From Acinetobacter phage AP205 (Viruses; Lenarviricota; Leviviricetes; Norzivirales), in NCBI RefSeq assembly GCF_000850225.1, contig NC_002700.2: DNA of 4,268 bases; one strand, given 5' to 3'. Position 1 is the first letter of the stretch. Each line of letters opens with the position of its first letter. This document shows, one piece after another, positions 1-4,261 of this stretch. Under the pieces are notes generated by a model. That model saw only the letters and a list, made by a program, of their open reading frames with translations, ran no database searches and was not told the origin of the DNA. Made by a program: the position numbers and the translations under genes.

Positions 1-2
1 GG

Positions 3-26
3 AGTGAACCCCGGAGGGGGTTCGCT
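3..26 (+). promoter_or_regulatory. 5'-terminal hairpin
   Basis: Bases 3-12 pair with 17-26 (10 bp, one U-G wobble at 5/24) around a GGAG tetraloop at 13-16, with a CCCC/GGGG core. Only the first two G residues are left unpaired. A stable GC-rich hairpin at the extreme 5' end is typical of leviviruses. Its complement forms the 3' end of the minus strand, where the replicase initiates. The pairing is read directly; the role is by family analogy. Confidence 0.85.
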
Positions 27-108
27 GAAAGCCGAATCGAATTCGACTTTGCGTGATTCACATCACGTCTTACTCACGATACTAGTACCGCGAGTTATCT
101 TGTGGTAA
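4..108 (+). CDS. Possible 34-codon leader ORF, doubtful
   Basis: The frame beginning with GUG at 4 stays open for 34 codons to UAA 106-108. The product would be a short, weakly basic peptide with no motif I recognise; its C-terminal third (VLLTILVPRVILW) is hydrophobic. Against it: there is no room for a Shine-Dalgarno sequence before base 4, the start lies in the 5' hairpin, and two stems cross the frame. In favour: the published description of AP205, as I remember it, mentions two small ORFs ahead of the maturation gene, and this is the only other appreciable open frame there. An internal UUG at 49 is another possible start. I treat it as unproven. Confidence 0.2.
   Translation: MNPGGGSLKAESNSTLRDSHHVLLTILVPRVILW
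51..68 (+). promoter_or_regulatory. Leader hairpin 2
   Basis: CGTGAT (52-57) pairs perfectly with ATCACG (62-67) over a TCAC loop, with a possible G-U closing pair at 51/68. It is part of the folded leader that may limit ribosome access to the lysis and maturation starts, as the folded leader does for the MS2 maturation gene. The function is inferred. Confidence 0.6.
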
Positions 109-121
109 TTAAAAACTACCA
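103..121 (+). promoter_or_regulatory. Weak hairpin abutting the lysis RBS
   Basis: TGGTA (103-107) can pair with TACCA (117-121) over an A-rich 9-base loop. The 3' arm ends on the first base of the AGGAG ribosome site at 121-125, so folding would place that site at the foot of the stem and mostly leave it exposed. It has only five pairs, so its stability is uncertain. Confidence 0.4.
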
Positions 122-125
122 GGAG
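121..125 (+). promoter_or_regulatory. RBS of the lysis gene
   Basis: AGGAG lies 8 bases before AUG 134, a strong match to the 16S rRNA 3' end at good spacing. It is the main evidence that the tiny downstream ORF is translated. The 7-mer AGGAGAT plus a 6-base gap to AUG recurs exactly before the maturation gene. Confidence 0.85.
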
Positions 126-133
126 ATAACTTT

Positions 134-241
134 ATGAAGAAAAGGACAAAAGCCTTGCTTCCCTATGCGGTTTTCATCATACTCAGCTTTCAACTAACAT
201 TGTTGACTGCCTTGTTTATGTATTACCATTATACCTTTTAG
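134..241 (+). CDS. lys: Single-gene lysis protein (amurin), 35 aa
   Basis: This tiny protein probably causes host lysis from the cytoplasmic membrane. The N-terminus is basic (K2, K3, R4, K6), followed by one long hydrophobic span at about residues 7-31 and a very short tail (HYTF). A Leu-Ser pair at residues 17-18 inside the span recalls the LS motif of MS2-type L proteins. Those proteins lyse without destroying peptidoglycan enzymatically, and their target is debated. AUG 134 is chosen for its AGGAG at 8 bases. The UAG stop (239-241) overlaps the AGGAG of the maturation gene, which suggests coupled translation. The position ahead of the maturation gene is atypical: MS2 overlaps coat/replicase, and Q-beta uses the maturation protein itself. 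I recall this 35-residue protein being assigned as the AP205 lysis protein. It is shorter than MS2 L (75 aa). Confidence 0.88.
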   Translation: MKKRTKALLPYAVFIILSFQLTLLTALFMYYHYTF

Positions 242-244
242 GAG
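240..244 (+). promoter_or_regulatory. RBS of the maturation gene
   Basis: AGGAG is 8 bases before AUG 253 and overlaps the lysis stop codon UAG (239-241). Ribosomes finishing the lysis gene therefore stop on the maturation ribosome site, so re-initiation or unfolding by passing ribosomes is plausible. The longer run TTAGGAG (238-244) is fully complementary to 4166-4172 at the end of the replicase gene. Confidence 0.85.
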
Positions 245-252
245 ATGGTGTC

Positions 253-1857
253 ATGAACATGTACAAATGGGTACCTGAAAGTATCCGCGATTCTGGCGAG
301 GGGCAACCCTCTTATTCAAATAATGGTGATTATGCACCGAGCGGCCCTTGGGTTGCTGCGGGTATTCATACCATGCCACAATCGCTGCGGGATTCCATGA
401 GAAATTCTATCATGGTCACCGCGCAAGCTCGTCGTGATGTCATTGGCCCCGAATGGGGCCCTGACGGACGCTTTACTGGATATGCTTCAGTGATCGGGAC
501 ACCTGATCCTAAGCCTGCTGATATTGTGAACAAGTTTACAGTTGAACGCAGACCGGTCAGCAACGGAAATTTTCAACAGCGTGTGAAAGCTGGTGACATT
601 GTTGTTGCACCGTATACCAGTGATGGAAAGATTACTGTTAAACTAGTCGCCGGTCAGAAGGACATTTCAAGTACTCCTGATTACGATTATCGAATTGACA
701 GTAGTTTGGCGTCATCCGCCGGATTTGTTGTTGCTGGTGAACGTTGGTATTATACCAAACGTCACTTCATTATCCCTCGTTACTTCCAAAACTGGCGCAT
801 GCGCCGGCGTAAGTACGTAACTGGTTGGGTAATGCCAACGTTTTATAGTCCGAAAGAGATTTTTAATCGCCTTAAGGATTCGTTGGTACCAGATACTGGG
901 TTAGTCACCCAAGTTTGGGCAGACAACAACACAAAACGGATGGATTTCCTCACCGCTATGGCTGAAATCCCACAGACTCTCTCTTCTTTTCTCGATGCGT
1001 TGGGTTACCTCGGATCGCTTATTAAAGATTTTAAACGTCGTCGCTTCTTTTTAAATAAAGCGCATCAACGTATCCGTAATAAGCTCGGGGTGTCTTTCGC
1101 AGAAAGAAGATCACAAATTGTATCTAAGTACGATCGTAAGATCGCATCTGCCCGTAAGCCTGCAATTATTGTAAAATTGCGGCAACGGAAAGAAAAGGCC
1201 TTAAAAGCCCTAGATAAAATGCGTGTTCGAGAGGAAAAGAAAATGATACGTGAATTTGCCACTCAGGCAGCCTCACTATGGCTTTCTTTTCGGTACGAGA
1301 TCATGCCGCTTTATTATCAATCTCAGGACGTATTGGACGTAATTGCCAACTCGACTTCTGAATTTATGACATCGCGGGACTTTGTTGCTAAAGCAATCAA
1401 CATTGGAATTCCTTTGGAATGGAATCTTGATCAAGAAAACTTGGTTTCTCAACCGAGACACAATGTGATGGTTAAATCAAAATTGTCACCCGAAAACAAC
1501 ATCGGGAAGACTCTTTCAGTTAATCCATTTACAACAGCTTGGGAGCTGTTGACATTGTCCTTCGTCGTCGACTGGTTTGTCAACTTTGGTGACGTCATCG
1601 CAGGGTTTACTGGCGGTTACTCAGATGATTCTGGGGCAACTGCTAGTTGGCGCTTTGATGATAAAAAGGTATTCCACTTAAAGAATATCCCCTCAGCTAT
1701 GGTGATCGTCGACATTAACTTCTACACCCGTCAGGTCATTGACCCGCGGCTGTGCGGGGGGCTTGCTTTCTCCCCCAAACTTAACCTTTTCCGGTATCTT
1801 GACGCCATGAGTTTATCATGGAATCGATCTCGTTTAAAGATCAGTCGAGCTACTTGA
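253..1857 (+). CDS. mat: Maturation (A) protein
   Basis: This 534-residue protein is present once per virion. It replaces one coat dimer, binds the genomic RNA, attaches to the host pilus (type IV pili for AP205, as I recall) and enters the cell with the RNA. Family hallmarks in the C-terminal half are SLWLSFRYEIMPLYY (341-355), the signature SFVVDWF (436-442) and a final FRYLDAMSLSWNRSR block (513-527). The N-terminal part (about 60-200) is strand-rich with aromatic and basic patches. Residues 261-334 are extremely basic (27 Lys/Arg of 74) and look helical or coiled-coil. The protein is clearly longer than MS2 A (393) or Q-beta A2 (420), and this segment is a likely cause. AUG 253 has AGGAG 8 bases upstream; AUG 259 is poorer. 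No lysis role is needed, since a separate lysis gene precedes it. Confidence 0.96.
   Translation: MNMYKWVPESIRDSGEGQPSYSNNGDYAPSGPWVAAGIHTMPQSLRDSMRNSIMVTAQARRDVIGPEWGPDGRFTGYASVIGTPDPKPADIVNKFTVERRPVSNGNFQQRVKAGDIVVAPYTSDGKITVKLVAGQKDISSTPDYDYRIDSSLASSAGFVVAGERWYYTKRHFIIPRYFQNWRMRRRKYVTGWVMPTFYSPKEIFNRLKDSLVPDTGLVTQVWADNNTKRMDFLTAMAEIPQTLSSFLDALGYLGSLIKDFKRRRFFLNKAHQRIRNKLGVSFAERRSQIVSKYDRKIASARKPAIIVKLRQRKEKALKALDKMRVREEKKMIREFATQAASLWLSFRYEIMPLYYQSQDVLDVIANSTSEFMTSRDFVAKAINIGIPLEWNLDQENLVSQPRHNVMVKSKLSPENNIGKTLSVNPFTTAWELLTLSFVVDWFVNFGDVIAGFTGGYSDDSGATASWRFDDKKVFHLKNIPSAMVIVDINFYTRQVIDPRLCGGLAFSPKLNLFRYLDAMSLSWNRSRLKISRAT
445..460 (+). other. All-GC hairpin in the maturation gene
   Basis: GGCCCC (445-450) pairs perfectly with GGGGCC (455-460) around a GAAT tetraloop. 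All six pairs are G-C, so this should be one of the strongest local stems in the RNA. It encodes GPEWGP. It could be a coat-binding packaging signal or a compaction stem; neither role is shown by sequence alone. Confidence 0.65.
1131..1144 (+). other. Hairpin with GNRA-type loop in mat
   Basis: CGATC (1131-1135) pairs with GATCG (1140-1144) across GUAA, a GNRA-class tetraloop. GNRA loops are stable and often make tertiary contacts. It lies in the coding region of the basic helical segment. The pairing is visible; any role is inference. Confidence 0.45.
1743..1776 (+). promoter_or_regulatory. Two mutually exclusive hairpins upstream of coat
   Basis: CCCGC (1743-1747) can pair with GCGGG (1754-1758). 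Alternatively the G run 1756-1760 can pair with CCCCC (1772-1776), extended by a G-U pair at 1761/1771. The two stems share bases 1756-1758, so only one can form at full length. The region lies about 130-165 bases before the coat start, near the end of the maturation gene. Confidence 0.45.
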
Positions 1858-1866
1858 CAATTTTCT

Positions 1867-1888
1867 GCGCACCCATCCCGGGTGGCGC
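1867..1888 (+). promoter_or_regulatory. Intercistronic mat-coat hairpin
   Basis: GCGCACCC (1867-1874) pairs with 1880-1888 in eight pairs, with G1884 bulged and loop ATCCC (1875-1879). It fills most of the 50-base spacer between maturation and coat and ends just before the coat Shine-Dalgarno sequence, which it leaves unpaired. By insulating the coat start from upstream pairing it would favour high coat expression. The pairing is seen directly; the effect is inferred. Confidence 0.7.
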
Positions 1889-1895
1889 CCAAAGT

Positions 1896-1900
1896 GAGGA
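1896..1900 (+). promoter_or_regulatory. RBS of coat gene
   Basis: GAGGA is 7 bases before AUG 1908. This decides the coat start: the same frame is open from AUG 1818, but that codon has no such site, lies within the maturation gene, and would add 30 residues absent from the known coat protein. Confidence 0.88.
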
Positions 1901-1907
1901 AAATCAC

Positions 1908-2303
1908 ATGGCAAATAAGCCAATGCAACCGATCACATCTACAGCAAATAAAATTGTGTGGAGTGATCCAACTCGTTTATCAACTACATTTTCAGCAAGT
2001 CTGTTACGCCAACGTGTTAAAGTTGGTATAGCCGAACTGAATAATGTTTCAGGTCAATATGTATCTGTTTATAAGCGTCCTGCACCTAAACCGGAAGGTT
2101 GTGCAGATGCCTGTGTCATTATGCCGAATGAAAACCAATCCATTCGCACAGTGATTTCAGGGTCAGCCGAAAACTTGGCTACCTTAAAAGCAGAATGGGA
2201 AACTCACAAACGTAACGTTGACACACTCTTCGCGAGCGGCAACGCCGGTTTGGGTTTCCTTGACCCTACTGCGGCTATCGTATCGTCTGATACTACTGCT
2301 TAA
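1908..2303 (+). CDS. cp: Coat protein
   Basis: This is the major capsid protein, 131 codons, close in size to MS2 and Q-beta coats (129-132 residues after Met removal). I recognise it as AP205 coat. It forms dimers, 90 per T=3 shell in this family, and the dimer binds an RNA hairpin at the replicase start to repress translation late in infection. C65 and C69 (EGCADACV; 64 and 68 without Met) lie in a loop and, as I recall, make inter-dimer disulfides like those of Q-beta. The published structure, from memory, shows a circular permutation relative to MS2-type coats that leaves both termini on the particle surface. AUG 1908 is set by GAGGA 7 bases upstream. The UAA at 2301-2303 is followed in frame by the replicase reading frame. 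Confidence 0.98.
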   Translation: MANKPMQPITSTANKIVWSDPTRLSTTFSASLLRQRVKVGIAELNNVSGQYVSVYKRPAPKPEGCADACVIMPNENQSIRTVISGSAENLATLKAEWETHKRNVDTLFASGNAGLGFLDPTAAIVSSDTTA

Positions 2304-2309
2304 GTGGTG
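2291..2309 (+). promoter_or_regulatory. Candidate replicase operator hairpin
   Basis: ACTACT (2292-2297) pairs with AGTGGT (2303-2308), one wobble, over loop GCTTA; a further U-G pair at 2291/2309 is possible. The coat stop UAA spans loop and stem, and the 3' arm contains part of the replicase Shine-Dalgarno sequence, so coat bound here would block initiation. In MS2 and Q-beta the operator sits at this junction. A competing fold pairs 2306-2309 with 2317-2320 and buries the GUG itself. I cannot decide between them from sequence alone. Confidence 0.45.
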
Positions 2310-2311
2310 AT
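2306..2311 (+). promoter_or_regulatory. RBS of replicase gene
   Basis: GGTGAT matches the distal part of the Shine-Dalgarno consensus (TAAGGAGGTGATC) and is preceded by TAAG. Aligned on the 16S rRNA 3' end, it places GUG 2316 at an ordinary distance, whereas GUG 2304 and GUG 2307 overlap the site itself. It supports 2316 as the start. Confidence 0.6.
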
Positions 2312-2315
2312 TACT

Positions 2316-4172
2316 GTGCCTAAAAGTCAAAATAAACGACAAATAAGACGCAGTTCTTCCGTTAATTACAAGAATATCGTTAAAGCTTGCAATGATGCAA
2401 TGCTAAACGCTTGTGATCAACTGAAGTCCACGAGTATTCCTGCTTTCCAATCAAACGTCCTTTCGGATGTTCTTTCCCTCTCTGATGCGGCCGACATAAC
2501 AGTCAAGCACCGAATTGTTTCTAAATTCGGCGAGCCTGCTGGGTCGAGCCTCCGCGACGTTGCTTTTAACAATTATAAATTGTTCGAACAACATCTTGGG
2601 AGCATTCCTCAGATTACTAATCTGTGGCAGGAAGGAAAAGAGTTTTTCTTTTTGCGGAAAGCAAAGGCTAACTTGGGTAAATGGTTAAAAACATTTAAAC
2701 TTGACTATAATTCTATTACAGTCGAGTTCACCCCAGGTGAGTCTTATACCTCGGCCACTGGGCACGTATCGGTGTTTGCTAAGCTTTCCAACTTAGCTCA
2801 CTGGACATGCACTGCTGACGTCGTTGATGATGTTTGCCATCTAGTGTATTATAATCGCGGCCTAAAGGCTGCCGCTAGAAAACACATCGGTCTGATGGTC
2901 CCAATTGAGGGAGAGTCTGGGTTTGACACCTTTTCTCGCCACCTCATGGGTGTTATATCCATCGTTCCTGGGGCCCGCGGCGCATCCGTGCCGAAGAACC
3001 AGGAAACGGACCGTTTTATCGACGTTGAACCCACTTTCAATATGATTCTCCAGCGTTGGGTAGCGGGCGAAATTACTCGCTGCTTAACTTTAGCTAAGAA
3101 TCATCTTGGCGCATCACGGAATATTAACGGTAAAGTTGTATTTCACGATGCTCAAGAATTGCACAAAGAAATGATCCGAGATCTTTCTTATGCTACTATT
3201 GATTTTTCAAACGCTTCTGATAGCGTCTTGCTGTGGGTGGTACAGCTTCTTTTTCCGAAGCATGTATCGTATGTTTTGACACAGTATCGTTCGTCGACTG
3301 TCCAACTCGGTTCAGATCTTATCGAACCGAATAAACTTTCAAGTATGGGAAATGGTTTTACTTTTGAAGTAATGACCCTCCTCTTACTGTCGATAGGTAG
3401 AATCTTTGATCCTACCTGCCGGGTTTACGGAGATGATGTTATCATCAAAGCAGAAGTAGCCGACGATTTCATCAACACTGTGTCATCCATTGCCTTCATG
3501 ACGAACAATAAGAAGACCTTTTTGAAGGGTCTCTTTCGTGAATCATGCGGTGCTTTCCAATTTGACACATTTGACATCCAGTCATTTGAGTTCGAATGGG
3601 CTGATAATTTTACTGACGTTATTGCGATCTGCAACAAACTGAAGTTAATTATCGACGCTGCTCAATGCAACGAAGCAGTAATAGCAATATTACGCAATGC
3701 GCATACCGTCATCTGTGAATGCATCCCTGTTCTTTGCAAGGGACCGCAGCCGCCTGATTTCAACCTCTTTTTATCTCAATATGTTTATGATGATAATTGG
3801 AAGAAGAAACAGATGAAATCTGATTTAGCCATAACTAAGCTAAATAGACTCGTTGATAAACAATGGGGTTTCTTTTCAGCTACACATCATCACCCTGAGG
3901 AATTATGTTACGTAAACATTCCTGTTTACGTCCCTCGTCGTGATTCTGTTCATGCTGGCCAGAATCTTTTCGTTGACCTTTCAAATCTTTACGCTTTACG
4001 TTTTACCAAATCAACGGTAAGAGGTAAAGGTAAATGGGTCAATGTTCCCCACTGGGTTACACCGGTTGGTTCAATTTATCGTGCTTCCCGTATCAGACAG
4101 CAATACCCTAACATAGGGGAATTGCCTACCTGCTACTGGTCACCACATCAGTTGGACTTGATCACCTCCTAA
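2316..4172 (+). CDS. rep: RNA-directed RNA polymerase (replicase beta)
   Basis: This is the catalytic subunit copying plus and minus RNA; in Q-beta it works with host EF-Tu, EF-Ts and S1. Counting from GUG 2316 (618 aa), motifs appear in the usual order. ASVPKN...TDR (223-233) resembles the Q-beta ATVPKN..TDR nucleotide-binding loop. Motif A is DFSNASDS with metal-binding D296. Motif B is SSMGNG (342-347). Motif C is YGDD (371-374) with catalytic aspartates D373 and D374. FRESCG (407-412) marks the conserved block after the palm. No key residue is missing. It is somewhat longer than Q-beta (589) or MS2 (545). The frame is open from GUG 2304, directly after the coat stop, but GUG 2316 has the better ribosome site; the difference is four residues. 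Expression probably depends on coat translation opening the junction, and on coat repression later. Confidence 0.95.
   Translation: MPKSQNKRQIRRSSSVNYKNIVKACNDAMLNACDQLKSTSIPAFQSNVLSDVLSLSDAADITVKHRIVSKFGEPAGSSLRDVAFNNYKLFEQHLGSIPQITNLWQEGKEFFFLRKAKANLGKWLKTFKLDYNSITVEFTPGESYTSATGHVSVFAKLSNLAHWTCTADVVDDVCHLVYYNRGLKAAARKHIGLMVPIEGESGFDTFSRHLMGVISIVPGARGASVPKNQETDRFIDVEPTFNMILQRWVAGEITRCLTLAKNHLGASRNINGKVVFHDAQELHKEMIRDLSYATIDFSNASDSVLLWVVQLLFPKHVSYVLTQYRSSTVQLGSDLIEPNKLSSMGNGFTFEVMTLLLLSIGRIFDPTCRVYGDDVIIKAEVADDFINTVSSIAFMTNNKKTFLKGLFRESCGAFQFDTFDIQSFEFEWADNFTDVIAICNKLKLIIDAAQCNEAVIAILRNAHTVICECIPVLCKGPQPPDFNLFLSQYVYDDNWKKKQMKSDLAITKLNRLVDKQWGFFSATHHHPEELCYVNIPVYVPRRDSVHAGQNLFVDLSNLYALRFTKSTVRGKGKWVNVPHWVTPVGSIYRASRIRQQYPNIGELPTCYWSPHQLDLITS
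2778..2797 (+). other. Hairpin in replicase gene, possible long-range partner
   Basis: GCTAAG (2778-2783) pairs with CTTAGC (2792-2797) over an 8-base loop. The same 5' arm, extended to TGCTAAGC (2777-2784), is perfectly complementary to GCTTAGCA (4249-4256) in the 3'-terminal hairpin, so local and long-range pairing would compete. Confidence 0.45.
3910..3931 (+). other. Perfect 8-bp hairpin in replicase gene
   Basis: ACGTAAAC (3910-3917) pairs without mismatch with GTTTACGT (3924-3931) over loop ATTCCT. It lies in the C-terminal coding part (YVNIPVYV). Stable coding-region hairpins are common in leviviral RNA, where they aid compaction and coat contacts and limit pairing between strands. 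Confidence 0.6.
4160..4170 (+). promoter_or_regulatory. 16S anti-Shine-Dalgarno look-alike
   Basis: GATCACCTCCT is identical to 11 bases of the conserved 16S rRNA 3' end (GGATCACCTCCTTA). It covers the last codons of the replicase (ending Ile-Thr-Ser) and the first base of its stop. It can pair with the phage's own ribosome sites: CTCCTAA (4166-4172) with TTAGGAG (238-244), CTCCT with AGGAG (121-125), and ATCACC (4161-4166) with GGTGAT (2306-2311). Identity is seen; function is inference. Confidence 0.5.
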
Positions 4173-4190
4173 TAAATCTTTACGATTTAT
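4172..4190 (+). promoter_or_regulatory. 3' UTR hairpin 1
   Basis: ATAAATC (4172-4178) pairs perfectly with GATTTAT (4184-4190) over loop TTTAC. It begins on the last base of the replicase stop codon and is AU-rich. It is the first of four consecutive stems in the 96-base 3' UTR. Confidence 0.7.
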
Positions 4191-4198
4191 AATAATGG

Positions 4199-4217
4199 TA
4201 TGTACTATGAGTATGTA
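4199..4217 (+). promoter_or_regulatory. 3' UTR hairpin 2 in a TATG-repeat stretch
   Basis: Bases 4199-4206 pair with 4210-4217 (eight pairs, two of them wobbles) over an ATG loop; 4198/4218 may add a wobble pair. TATG occurs four times between 4199 and 4219, so alternative registers are possible. It has a weaker AU/GU composition than the terminal stem. Confidence 0.5.
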
Positions 4218-4218
4218 T

Positions 4219-4236
4219 GTAGGTTGAAAACCCTAC
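4219..4236 (+). promoter_or_regulatory. 3' UTR hairpin 3
   Basis: GTAGGTT (4219-4225) pairs with 4229-4236 with one C (4233 in this register) bulged and a GAA loop. It is continuous with hairpin 2 and is followed by a 6-base single-stranded linker CCGCTT (4237-4242) before the terminal stem. Confidence 0.65.
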
Positions 4237-4242
4237 CCGCTT

Positions 4243-4261
4243 AGGATTGCTTAGCAGTCCT
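4243..4261 (+). promoter_or_regulatory. 3'-terminal hairpin
   Basis: AGGATTGC (4243-4250) pairs with GCAGTCCT (4254-4261), eight pairs with one G-U, over a three-base TTA loop; 4262-4268 (TCCCGGC) remains as the single-stranded 3' tail. A terminal hairpin followed by a short C-rich tail is the replicase template end in coliphages. Opening its top two pairs would expose a 7-base loop able to pair upstream. Confidence 0.85.

Noticed and set aside
102-137. 11-codon frame from GUG 102 ending in UGA that overlaps AUG 134
   Set aside because: The AUGA overlap resembles coupling, but the frame is tiny, lacks a ribosome site, and such overlaps arise easily by chance.
794-805. 12-base palindrome GGCGCATGCGCC
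   Set aside because: As a hairpin it has only four pairs with a CATG loop, and it encodes an Arg-rich stretch that explains the GC-rich codons.
1818-1907. 30-codon in-frame extension of coat starting at AUG 1818
   Set aside because: It has no ribosome site at 1818 and overlaps the maturation gene, while GAGGA before AUG 1908 and the recognised coat N-terminus fix the start at 1908.
2304-2315. Replicase start at GUG 2304 or GUG 2307
   Set aside because: These codons form part of the apparent ribosome site; GUG 2316 is correctly spaced from GGTGAT. Not fully excluded, since the difference is only four residues.
2200-2420. MS2-style lysis gene overlapping coat and replicase
   Set aside because: No suitable overlapping plus-strand ORF with a hydrophobic product is apparent at the junction, and a convincing lysis ORF exists at 134-241.
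366-3637. Minus-strand open frames of 61-70 codons (366-563, 1065-1262, 1276-1461, 1731-1928, 2849-3040, 3425-3637)
   Set aside because: They lie opposite conserved plus-strand genes, have no recognisable motifs, and the minus RNA of these phages is only a replication template.
4016-4033. Three copies of GGTAA
   Set aside because: They are explained by the coded basic peptide (VRGKGK) and are too short and irregular to call a repeat element.
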